This document shows, in pieces, positions 22,204-32,807 of a stretch of 64,000 nt of DNA. Position 1 is the stretch's first letter. Every line of letters starts with the position of its first letter. A program made the position numbers and the translations under genes. This stretch comes from Tethya wilhelma (taxonomy: Eukaryota; Porifera; Demospongiae; Tethyida; Tethyidae): assembly GCA_964030475.1 (NCBI GenBank), contig CAXIPT010000012.1, positions 1,163,640 to 1,227,639 on the forward strand, written 5' to 3'. The notes under the pieces were generated by a model. It made no database searches. It saw only the letters and a program-made list of their open reading frames with translations, and was not told the origin of the DNA.

Positions 22204-24584
22204 CTCTTCAAACTGACTCATTGGAAAGTCGTGAGTTATTACTGGCTCCAGATTAATCCTATAATTATTATTATTATTATTGTTATTATTATGAAATATT
22301 TTATTAACAATTTTTCGATCAGCATAAACTCACAAGTCCTTGGCTACTATAGCTTCAGTTTGTTCCCAAGAGTGAAAGATCTTCCTTCCATGGACAGTCT
22401 TGAGAGTGAGTGATTTGAACACCACATTTTCCAGGGGCTTCTCCACATGGATTGGAGCCTGAGTGTCAGAAACGTGACATTATGGATACAACCATACAGT
22501 TCTAATGACAATGTTATGTCATCAGTAATAACCTGCTCGACCATTTCGAGCCGTTTGAGTCTTTTGTTACCTTTGGTAGACCAATCATTACCATGTATCC
22601 ACCTTTCCTGTTATAATGCAATTTTAAAATAAAGAATGATTGTAATTCAATTCATATTGGTATCGGTAATATCACATGAATTGGAGTGCAATTTGGGAAA
22701 TAATTGCACCTGCAGTTATGATATATTAATTGTAATTGGCACGAGGCAAGCTGAGTTAAACTTTTCTATAACTGTGTAATTATCAGTTTCCCACAATTGC
22801 ATGCCAATTCATGCGATTACTTGTTAATCATTTAGTTCAGCGTGTGTACTAGCTACGTGAATAGCTAGCTGTAAGCTACTAGTTAACCAATTAAGTTGCC
22901 ACACTCAGTTTGTAGCTATGACTTGTACTTCAACGGTCAAAACAATTACTGCTGAAGTACCAGAAATAGTAAAACCACTACGTTATATAAGACCACTTAC
23001 CTTACACAATACTCTTGTCAAGTTGCAGGCCTGATACACGTAGCTATACAGCGCTCTTGTTCAAATTCAGTTTGGAGCAGCAGCCAACGGCCATAGCTCA
23101 TTAAAAATTCAAGTGCGCAATTACGAAAATAATTGCACAGTTAGTAATACAGAAGTTTGTAAAGACAGTTTATAAGTATTATTATGATTAAGGTAGTTGT
23201 TGTTATACCTTAACAGTGAGAAGGAGTTATTGACCATAGGCGGAGCACCTGTTGCTTCAACAAGTCTACCAGCACCATTATTGTCTGTCTCCTGCATCAC
23301 TGTAAACAGCAACATGCAATAATTGACAAAAATTCAAAGAGTGGCTGTGCCTAACATCTACCTCTGTCTCGGAGGTTTTCTTTCTTGCAGTTGATGATCA
23401 CATCAGCTCCCAATTGTTTGGCTGATTCAAGACGACTATCAATAATATCTACTGCCATTCTAAAATTTATTGGCAGATAACAAGAGGTACTAGAGGTATG
23501 CATACTGAATAGACTCAAGGTGGTGTGCATATGGAGGGCCAGTCTAATACAGTACTCACATTTTTGATGCTCCCATAGCTTTTGCTAGTCCGATTGAAAA
23601 CAAACCAATTGGACCACATCCTATAGAATACATACAAAACATATCGAATTAGACAATGATAATAATTATTATTTGCTACCTTGTATTAAGTAACATTATT
23701 ACTGTTGTTATTGTATATAGAATCATTTGCTACCTTGTATTAAGATGTTGTCTCCAGATGGGTTAATCTCTTCCAAAGCTTGATGAGCTACCCCAAGAGC
23801 TGTATATACAAATAATGTATGATCAATCATGACAATCGTGCCTCAAATACACTAAAGAATTAATAACTTTATGTACACATACGTTCAAGAATAGCAGCCT
23901 TTTCATCACTCAAATTGGTCGTCAGAATGTAGGCATACTTGGCTGGAATAATTGTGTACTCAGAACATCCACCATAAATAGTTCCTTTTCCATGGCCAAA
24001 TTGATCAAGGTTCTGGCAAATGTGCTTCAGATCTAGAATTATAAATNCATGGGTGCATTGATAGCACTTGCCACAGTAATAGTGGTTCTCAACACACACC
24101 CTCTTTCCTATGGTGAACTCGGGAGGCACGGAAGGACCAACTGCAACAATCTGAGAGTAAAAATTACAAATTCTGTACATAGCATCATTTTTAGTCAACA
24201 TGCATGCTATTGATCTCGTGTCAGGTCCACGAAACTAGTCATTTTCCCCCTCTCCTGGAATATCTGGTCCGCGAGACTAGCATGCTATTAAAGTGTTACC
24301 TCTCCAACTGTCTCATGACCAGGTGTAAAAGGAGTCTTGGCTATGGTCTTTGCAACTGAAATAGATAAGATCTGCAAGTGAGTTTAGCCCATACTTATGA
24401 ATGACCTCACACCTTCATTCCACTGGTAGAGACTTATGTCAGATCCACACAGAGCAACCTTTCCAACCTTCACCAACAGTTCATCACCCTTAGGACTAGG
24501 TACTGGAACGTCCTTGTACACATAGGAGGCACCAGGGCTCTCCTTGACAAGAGCTTTCATCTGTGCTGGCAACATATTGAGCAA
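22204..24584 (-). CDS. Zinc-dependent medium-chain alcohol/polyol dehydrogenase (threonine or sorbitol dehydrogenase-like), C-terminus missing
   Basis: Eleven reverse-strand exons read in frame for 338 codons: 24413-24584, 24300-24355, 24048-24150, 23883-24032, 23734-23799, 23560-23620, 23362-23459, 23209-23299, 22571-22607, 22334-22458 and 22204-22258. Landmarks are the catalytic-zinc segment VALCGSDIS with TPGHETVGE, the four-cysteine structural zinc loop CGKCYQC..H..HIC, the Rossmann segment ILIQGCGPIGLFSIGLAKAMGA, and a C-terminal SLTLKTVHGRKIFHSWEQTE. The enzyme should oxidise a secondary alcohol with NAD(P)+; the substrate cannot be read from sequence. The final exon (around 20-30 codons by family length) is not found before the N at 22118. 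The N at 24047 lies in an intron directly after exon 3, so most of that intron is unsequenced. The ATG at 24584 gives MLNMLPAQMKAL; a downstream ATG at MKAL is equally possible. Confidence 0.85.
24047..24047. other. Assembly gap (single N) inside a dehydrogenase intron
   Basis: The N immediately follows the phase-1 end of exon 3 (reverse strand), and an acceptor follows only about 14 bases later. No intron that short is functional, so sequence must be missing at the N. Confidence 0.8.
24202..24289. mobile_element. Short hAT-like MITE remnant in a dehydrogenase intron
   Basis: The word GCATGCTATT occurs at 24202-24211 and 24280-24289, flanking about 68 bp whose ends (GATCTCGTGTCAGGTCC and GGTCCGCGAGACTA) are imperfect inverted repeats. 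The right end resembles that of the 275-894 element. It lies in the first-to-third exon region of the reverse-strand dehydrogenase without disrupting an exon. Confidence 0.5.
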
Positions 24585-24699
24585 TGAAGGTCCTAAAATT
24601 AGACCCGCCCACTTTGGCCTGTGGTGACCTAGGGATTTTCCCTAACGTAACCCAGGCCCCACGCCTAGCGCTGGCCTGATCGTTTGCAGATAGATCAGT
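24585..24699. promoter_or_regulatory. Divergent promoter, dehydrogenase / acid sphingomyelinase
   Basis: Only 115 bp separate the two start codons, so the genes must share a core promoter or have very short 5' UTRs. There is no TATA box. GGGATTTTCCC at 24632-24642 is a perfect palindromic match to the NF-kappaB consensus GGGRNNYYCC. A CCGCCC word lies at 24605-24610. Function is inferred from position and motif only. Confidence 0.5.
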
Positions 24700-27600
24700 A
24701 TGCACTGGTGCACTGCTTTTCTCTTCGTTTCACTGGCTAGTAGCTTGCCGCTCGACAAGAGGGACTATCATGATGGAGATGATGTCAAGTGCAACTTATG
24801 TCTGGTAAGTATCAACTAGTTGTTAGTGTACAGAAATTTATGTTGAGAGAAATGAGATGGCATGTTGGGTTATACGTTACTTAGTAACGTATGTAAGGCA
24901 GGATTGGTTAGCTGGAGCTGACTATCAACACACACCAATGTACCACTGTACTGATTGTCTGTCCAGATACCCATATATGTATTATATATATAGTGGTACT
25001 GAAACTGTATGGTCAATTAGTGAAAATATATTTTAATTTGCTTTATAGCTGTGCTACCTAAATATATACCACTTGACTAGGTCAGGGATTGTCAGCTATC
25101 AGTGAAAATTCGGATGTTGATTAACTCTTTTTCTGCGTCTGGTTTACTCCTCACAATTTTAAGCTGTACATGATACAATATGGCATATGTTCCCTCATTA
25201 GGCTACAGTGGATATCATTCAGGATGTCATTGATTCAAACCAAACTCTAGATGACATCTACCCACTTGCTGAACAGCTGTGTGTTTCTGCTACTGGAAAC
25301 GATGCCACAGCACGGTATACATGCCCAGGAATAATTCGTTCCTATGGACCAGTGGTATGGTATTAAGTTAACATTGTCACACTAAGTTTTGTGGATCAAT
25401 CATGTGATTTATAAGTTAATAATTAATTATGGTCAAAATTCATGGACACACATGTGACGTTTTGTTATTAAATATATTTTGTTGATTTTGCTCTTTTATA
25501 GCTGTCCCTGCTGACCCATGACAAGCATACCTATTGACAGAGTATCACCTCACACTCACTCTGCAATAAAGATTAGACCATACTTGCCAAAATTGTTTCT
25601 GTAGTCAAATTCTGTAATCTAGCTATAGGCTAGTACAGTTTGGCGCTAGAAGTGGGGGTTGGGGTGCCCAAGGGTGGTTGTAGCTCATTGGTGAGCACTG
25701 GTGGCTCAAACCAGTGGCTCTAGGTTGGACTGCAGGGAATTTTTTTCAATCAAGTTTTCATGTAGCCTTGTTCCCAGGCCTTCCCCCTCTGTGCATATTA
25801 TTATCAGGCAGGGGGTAGAAAATATTCCCAAAGGAAGAGCCTGGAAACGAGGCTAGCTTTGATGTACATGTAGACCTCTATTGTAACTGTTGTTCTAGTA
25901 CAGTTTAGCCCCTATCAATAGTTAACATTGAGGGTCAGTGGTACTCATAGGCAGTATAAGCTTCTAAGTTAGTACTAGAGTATAACACAATAAAAGTCTT
26001 ATCATTGCAGTCTATGAAAATCTCTTTCAGTTTCAATATGTAGCCACACATATTCTACTGGACACAAGAACTGTATGTGAAGCAATTCACCTCTGCAGCA
26101 GAACACACCATGTGGACAGCACTGGAACCACTAGTGGGAAACTATCTCTGGAAACGATGGAAAGGATAATTGAAAAGCACCAACGCCACTGGCTTCAAAA
26201 ACAACACCACCAAACCATAGTAAATAACATTAGTACTACTAGTAAAGCTTCTCCTGGCAGTAGACTAGAAAGGGCTTTGAATTCTTTGAGGAAGACATCT
26301 GCTAGTACAAGCTCATATCAAAAGCTGACCATCAAGCCACATGCTGGAGAGCTCACATTCCTGCAGTTGAGTGATATCCATTTGGATCCAGACTATGATG
26401 AAGTGAGTGATGATTATTATTATTAATGCAGTTTGGTGAGAGCCGTCTGCAAAAGGTTATTCATTGATAATAATACGATCTGTGTGTGGTGTGAGGTGAT
26501 AGAAAACTCTATTATCATTAATTTTACAGGTTTCAATCTAAGCTGAAAGTTATTTTCTTAGCAAAGTGAGATCAATCCAATCAAAAGTGAAGGAAAGCAG
26601 TCAAGGGATTTGATTGATCTCACTTTGCTAAGAAAATAACTTTGAAATTGTAACTGCATGAGTTTGTATCACCCCAACGACATTAAGTTTTGACAAACAA
26701 TTCAAATTGTGTATGTTTACATAATTTGTATGATTATCTGTAGGGTTCCCATTATGATTGTGGACTCTACATGTGCTGTAGGCACTGGTACAATGGAACA
26801 GTAAGTCAATACAATTCATATACACCAGTTTCAACCTGAAGTATTCATGTGGCAGCACTTGGGATATACTTGGGTTCCCCACTTTCCACTGTTTAGTTTT
26901 GGTCATTTGTCATCATTGACTGGAAGTAATGAATGAGGACTCCTTTGCAAGGCTTTGTGCAATACCCCCAACAATACTGTAATAATGTTATTTGTAATAA
27001 TTGTAACTGGTTGACAGGGGTCTGCAGGTCATTATGGAGAGTACCAGTGTGATTTACCCCAACCCACGTTGGATCTCCTACTAGACACCATCCTCCAGAT
27101 GGATCCACAGCCTGATTTCATAGTGTACACAGGTATACATGTACTAGCTAATACTAAGTACAATACGCACTATTATCATATCCCTTGTATAGCCATTGAG
27201 AGTTCACACTATTGTTTATTGTACATTGTAATACTTCCTTTGGGTGCTGAAGTGAGATAAATTATTTACATGATGCAAAAAATACTGCGTGTGAACCAGG
27301 CCTTTCAGTAGTAGCTTGTTTGTCTCTCTGTTAGTTTGTCCCAAACAAGGAAAGATAGAGGGTGCACCTCCCTCCTCTCAACTGACTCTTACCTTTTTAG
27401 TTCAATAATTTTAGCAACTTCATCTTCTGGTTAATATTGTCCTGCTCATTTGGTGAGTGTTATTTAGAAATTGAGTGACAGCCTACTTGCATAACATGAG
27501 TTCTGCATTGAACCTTACTGCTGTGAATACAAGATGCATTGCTAGACCCCATGGCTGCTAGTCACGTTGAACTGGCACACTTCTGTATATACAACACCAT

Positions 27601-30600
27601 GATTATTGTACTTTATGAGTTAGTCTCACTTTATAAAACAACTGGGAAAACAATGTACACTTGTATTTGTAGTGTTTTGTTTCACAACAATATCTTTCAA
27701 CATTATTGAGCTATAACATGTGAGCTGATGATATACTTATCTCATCTGTGTGACTTTCTATGAGAGTATAATGATGAGGATTAGCCACATAACAAGCTAT
27801 ATACTGCATAAGACTACTGTAGCTCTCCAAATGTTATAGGCATGTGTTGTGAATAAGGCAGCCACAGCTATGTTGTTTGACCCAACATTGTCTGCTAGTT
27901 CTACTCTGTAGTATAATAATTATGTGCCATTCTATAATGATTATTTTCTCAGGTGATAATCCCCCTCATGATATATGGAATGAGACGTGGACCTCTCAGT
28001 TGCAGGCCACTGAATACATTGTCCATTACCTGGCTCAGAGACTTCAAAACATACCAATATACCCTGCTATTGGCAACCATGGTAATCATTGAATAATAGG
28101 AGTGCACAGAGACACTCGTGCACACACTAGTATTGTGATACACACAATTAATCATCTGTCTTGTTCACTTAGAATCATGGCCTGAGAGTGAATACCTTGG
28201 AACCCTTCCTGAGTACAAGGTACTGAATAGATCTGGATGTTTTTAAACAGTTCTCTAGATTTTCGGGTGTATAAGTATTGTACCCTGATAGTGACAGTAC
28301 AATTAAGTTCCAAGGGACAGAACCTGAGGGACTTCTAATGTACAGCCACTTAGTGTATATGTATAGTACTTTCCCCCTTTGAAGTGTGGCTTCATCGTGG
28401 TACATACAATTGTCTTTGTAGGCACTGACGGGGCATCTTGCAGAGTATTGGCAGAAATGGACTTCATTCACACCTGATGCACTGAACACCATAACTGAGG
28501 GAGGCTACTATAGCATGAAGATTATGGAAGGACTCAAACTGATCTCATTCAATTCAAATTATGGGTATAATTTATTATTTACCACAGGCTAGTCACTAAG
28601 TATTGCCATTGGCTAGCCTTGTTTCCAGGCTCCTCTTTCACAAAGGGTTTGGGAACATCCATTGCCAGTATAAGCCTGTTCACTTCTAGCCTTGTTCCTC
28701 ATGGAAAGAAGGTGGGAAGCCTGGGAATGCATGGGGCTAAGTTTAAAGGGAAGAGCTTGGTGACAAAGTTATTGATTACTTCCATAATATTATACCATAC
28801 CTTATAGCAATGCAGTAACTATTCTGTGATTATTGTAGGTACATGCTCAATTTCTATTCCTTTTTGAATCCTGTTAATGACCTCTATACCCAACAGTGGG
28901 AGTGGATGGAACAGGAACTCATCTTAGCTGAGAAGAACAAGGAAAAGGCAAGTAAATAAGTAAACAATTCTACACTTTTTGTGCTCATAATAATATTATT
29001 ATATTATAGTTGCAAGGGTTCTAAAAGAGCATGCTCATTTTACATTTTAGGTGCATATTCTGTCTTCTAATCTAATTTTTGATGTGCAAGTGTGTGTGAT
29101 ATAGTGTGTTACTGTGCACGTAGGTTCTGATCATTGCTCACATTCCTCCTGGTGATGGAGACAACCAACCAGAGTATGGAGAATTCTACCTCAACATCAC
29201 TAAGAGATTTTCTAAGACAATTGTGGCTCACTTGTTTGCTCACACACACCAGGATCACTTTCAACTGGTAATCATAAATTTTTCATGTGTGTTTACATTG
29301 TACACTTACCTAAATTTAAGGTTACAGTGTATGTCAATAATGAATTTCTGTAAGCCCTAGCCATACCTTTCCTTTCACTCTTCTGATACATGCTTTGTAG
29401 TGAGTGCATCGCAATAAATACTATTTCTAGTAGTCACCATGGTTTGTGCTTAGTTGTGCTATATAGTGCTCAAGATTAGGCTCACTAATAATTATTATTT
29501 GGTTGTTTCTTTTCATCTGTAATGGTGTTTGTAGATAAAGGATGACAGTGGAGTTTATGGTGTTGCGCTGATAGCACCCTCTGTAACCCCACGACCTTTC
29601 ATCAATCCATCCTTCAGAGTGTTTACAATGAATGCCAGTACATTCCAACTAACCAACTACCACCAGTACCACTTGAATCTGACCAAAGCCAATGGTAAGC
29701 TGCTTGTAGTCATACAGAGGAGATACAAAATGTGCGCATGCATGGTCCATGTCTTTCACGGACTCTGCACTATGTAGTATGGAAACTAGTTGTGTAGCCT
29801 GTACAGTAGGTATCTCTTCTAATATTTATGTGTGCTTGCATCACCAGGCTAAGGTAATGATTATCATTGAAACATACAGTGTTTGTCTCTCACAGAGTTG
29901 TATGCTAACAGTTCAACAAAAGTCCCTCCTGCATTTGAACATATCTACTCACCTCTGGGAGACTACGGTTTAAAGGACATGACACCTCAATCTTGGGAAG
30001 CACTCACTAAAGAGTGAGTATGTCACAATAGCTGTGGATAACCGGCCTTCTCTGCTTAGCAATATAAAGTGCATGGGGAGGGTCTGGTTTTCAAGGCTAC
30101 CAGTAGCATTATTATTACACTGAGTACCACAGTTTCATATAATGGTAATATACCATATAGCCCGAAAATTTGACCGTCAAACCGTCAAATTAAAATCCCC
30201 ATCAATATTTGCGGCTATACAGAATAATACTGTTGATCACAAAAATTTTATTTAGAAATTTTGAACGTGTTAAATAATTTTTGTACTACCGTTCCAAATA
30301 ATTATGTAGCCCTACTCACTTGGACATGTTTAAATTTTGAGTCTTTTTTTTCTTTTTCATACTCCCCAGTGACTACAAAAATTTGTCAACTTCAAAATTT
30401 CACTATGTATGGTACACTCCAAATTATCACATTGTTTTTTGTGGTCACTACAGAATATTACTACATTAGTTGATGGCTCATTCTTAGGTTACATCCACAC
30501 ATGTAAATATCTTCTAGTAAACGTTTGGATATCTCTGCTCCCCATCATTGCAGGTTTGCCAACAACTCTGATCTGCTAAACCAGTTCAACTACAACATGC

Positions 30601-30719
30601 ATGCAAGAAGTCGTGAGTCATATCGTGTTTGTGACAGCAGCTGTAAGACACAACTGCTTTGCTTCACAGCCAACATTGTGAGTTCAAACTATCACAAGTG
30701 TGTTCAGAATGAGACATGA
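24700..30719 (+). CDS. SMPD1: Acid sphingomyelinase (sphingomyelin phosphodiesterase)
   Basis: Thirteen exons give 605 residues: 24700-24804, 25202-25354, 26031-26402, 26744-26800, 27018-27132, 27953-28081, 28173-28219, 28422-28564, 28839-28947, 29124-29267, 29535-29694, 29896-30013 and 30554-30719. The ATG at 24700 starts a signal peptide (MHWCTAFLFVSLASS). A saposin-B domain follows (residues about 28-105, cysteines in VKCNLCL, EQLCVS, RYTCPG and CEAIHLC). The metallophosphatase domain has LQLSDIHLDPDY, IVYTGDNPPHD, PAIGNHE, VLIIAHIPPGD and VAHLFAHTHQDHF, supplying the Asp, Asn and His ligands of the two zinc ions. The C-terminal domain is cysteine-bearing. The enzyme cleaves sphingomyelin to ceramide and phosphocholine in lysosomes or after secretion. 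Whether it is orthologous to SMPD1 or to SMPDL3 is not settled, but the saposin domain favours SMPD1. Intron 9 uses a GC donor (28948). Confidence 0.93.
25671..25740 (+). repeat. tRNA-like head of a possible SINE
   Basis: TAGCTCATTGGTGAGC (25681-25696) has a perfect 4-bp D-type stem and resembles polymerase III box A. The next segment has a perfect 5-bp stem CTGGT/ACCAG around a 7-base loop, like an anticodon arm. GGTTGGACTGC resembles a decayed box B (GGTTCGANTCC). The acceptor and T stems do not pair, so this is not a functional tRNA gene but a tRNA-derived repeat inside an intron of the sphingomyelinase gene. Confidence 0.45.
25763..25855. mobile_element. Short inverted-repeat element (TAGCCTTGTTCCCAGGC family)
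   Basis: TAGCCTTGTTCCCAGGCCTT at the left and the inverse, GGAAGAGCCTGGAAACGAGGCTA-like, at the right enclose about 50 bp. Closely similar ends occur at 28613 (CTAGCCTTGTTTCCAGGCTC) and 39187 (TTAGCCTTGTTCCTAGGCTC), all in introns. It is a dispersed MITE-like family without coding capacity. Confidence 0.6.
26546..26643. repeat. 98-bp near-perfect hairpin in a sphingomyelinase intron
   Basis: Left arm AAAGTTATTTTCTTAGCAAA continues through AGTGAGATCAATC and is mirrored by GATTGATCTCACTTTGC and the rest of the inverse arm. Arms are about 37 bp with a loop of roughly 25 bp. This could be a tiny MITE or a structured intronic RNA. Confidence 0.7.
30149..30224. mobile_element. Fragment of a TACCGTATAG-type MITE
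   Basis: The left end TACCATATAGCCCGAAA and right end GCGGCTATAC are decayed versions of the family ends. The interior GACCGTCAAACCGTCAAATT is shared with the element at 62914-63134, identifying it as a short deletion derivative in the last sphingomyelinase intron. Confidence 0.6.
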
Positions 30720-31301
30720 AGTGAATAGCTGTTTTTAACTATTATTTTTGCGAGTTATATCAATTCTAGGTATAGCAGTATATGTTTCTTGTTACTGTAC
30801 ATGTTCATGTGAAGTATTATAATAAGCAGAAGAACTTGCATGTGCATGTGCACGTACTAGCTCTAACTGGGTTGTTACGTAAGAAACACACAAACTTTCT
30901 TGTAATTGNACACACACACACACACACACACTCACTCATGCACACACACTTAGCATAACAAAATTTAAAAAAAAACTATTGTGGACTAAACTCCACTTAT
31001 AACTCACAAAAGATCTGTACTCCATGGTGCAAATCATTTTATACAAATAATTTCTTTGCAATTAATAGTTTCCTCCAAAGTCCAGCAAGTGTTTAAGAAA
31101 ATTGCACACAGCATCTGTACCTTGTGTAAGTTCAAACATTTTATACTGAGTGAAACAAATAAGCCAGACTGAGTGAAGTAGAGAGAGGCAGGCGGCTAGG
31201 CAACACATAAAATAAATACAGTAAACATTAATTAATGTAAACATGCATGCAGCAAACAATTATGAAAGGTATTGTGTTACTAACTAAGTCTTACACTGTA
31301 G
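30720..31301. other. Spacer containing gap and (CA)n tract
   Basis: This holds the sphingomyelinase 3' UTR, the N at 30909, a (CA)n microsatellite at 30910-30930 and AT-rich intronic or intergenic sequence of the next contig. No ORF of note. Confidence 0.5.
30909..30909. other. Assembly gap (single N) beside a (CA)n repeat
   Basis: The N directly precedes a CA microsatellite, a usual place for contigs to end. The gene on the right (31302-32187) lacks its 5' exons. Confidence 0.7.
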
Positions 31302-32187
31302 GCCATGGCATTGCAGAATGGGTCTTCTAAACACCATTACCAATCTCTACTTCCAAGTACACCACCAGAAGCATATTCAGACCTTGCAACTGGAAGATCA
31401 AGAAAAAAGGTTAATTAACATTAACAGGCTTTCACTGATATGGGGAGTATACTTTACTACTTCATACTTTTCAATGCATTCTCCCACATTGTTGATAAAA
31501 CTCAGCAGGCCAATCCAAATGTAGAAGCTAAGAAGTCATCAGACACTGAATTACTATCAGAAACCCTTCCAATGGTGCCAGTAAGATCGAGCATGAAGCA
31601 CCCACTACCACTAATACCAGAAGTCACAAACAACACTAGCCAGATACAACCTACACAATCCACCTTAAAGGAAGATCATTCCACCAGTGTAGGGTGTGTG
31701 GAAATCAACAATGATCACTCAACAGAAACAACTGTAACACAGCCAATAGCTACCAGCAATTCTAGGATACGCAGAATACATGAGGAGCTAATTTCTCTGA
31801 GTATTGATGAAGTATGTTTTGTACATACTGTTGTGTCAAATAAACTTTTTGCTCACTAATACCAAAAAATTTACACATCATTATTATTGTGAACCTGACT
31901 CTACATAATTATATGCAACTTTTAACTCAACCATGCATTCAGCCATTAATCACCACTGATTAATACAGGTTCAACAACTATTGGAAGCACTGGGTTTACA
32001 ACAACACAAGGCAATGTTTTATGAAGAATCTATTGATGGTGAAATTTTGTTAGAATTAGATGAGGATATTTTAGAAGATGAACTATGTATCACTTCTAAA
32101 CAACACCGAGTCAAGTTGATGCAAGTTATCAGTGGTGAGGTGTCTGCAAGGACCATCATAACAGGAACTACTACAGGCTGGGTGTGA
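31302..32187 (+). CDS. 3' exons of a CABIT-SAM gene (probably the end of gene B)
   Basis: Three in-frame exons, 31302-31409, 31509-31811 and 31969-32187, encode a polar linker with a proline-rich patch (SMKHPLPLIPEV) and a C-terminal SAM domain followed by a stop. The SAM domain aligns with that of gene A (QQLLEALGLQQHKAMF versus QQLLEVMKLQAYKEIF) and both end in a VSAR/VSAG tail. The first exon begins in phase 0, compatible with the phase-0 end of gene B at 9132. There is no start codon or CABIT exon in the preceding sequence back to the N at 30909. It could be a third paralogue, but the downstream neighbour here is the MTO1 start, and MTO1 also follows gene B on the first contig. Confidence 0.7.
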
Positions 32188-32807
32188 AACTTTTAACTTG
32201 TAAACTCATTTGAAATCTTCTGTAAATAAAATTATAATAATAATTATGTTCTTGTTGCTTGGTATACACTACAGTACTACTACTATCATAATTTTAGGCC
32301 TTATTCTGATTGGTGATAATTCATCCTTGTACGAACATTGTCAAGATAAACGAATCACTATAGTCAATAGCAAACTATTGCACAATAACACAAAGTGGGC
32401 AGTAACTATAGTTCAAATCTAGTTGTACAGGAATATCACCAGTGTAGACTGAACCATTGAACTCACAGAGAGACACATGCACATGCACAATGGATTACAA
32501 GAATAGATATAAAACCTTTATAAATATAGCTAGACTACTAACACAGATATTTTGGGTAACTATACCTGATGCCTGTATAGAACCCAGCAGAGATTCAACA
32601 TGAAAACTTAACTCAGGGCGCGTAAAATAATAAAAGTGCGAAGCTAGTTTTCCACGTGACGACCACTTCCAGATCTATAGTGGCTGGCTGACTGGGTGCA
32701 GAAGAAACAATGGTCATGAAAGTAAGACCTTACCAATGTGCACTATTCACCAGGTATGATGAGCCTTAAGCTAAACCTACTGTATGTAAAGTTCGGGGTA
32801 CATTTTC
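32188..32807. other. Spacer between SAM-gene end and MTO1 start
   Basis: 620 bp holding the 3' UTR of the SAM gene and the MTO1 promoter. A CACGTG E-box lies at 32654-32659 (CCACGTGACG), about 150 bp upstream of the MTO1 start. No ORF or repeat is evident. Confidence 0.5.
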
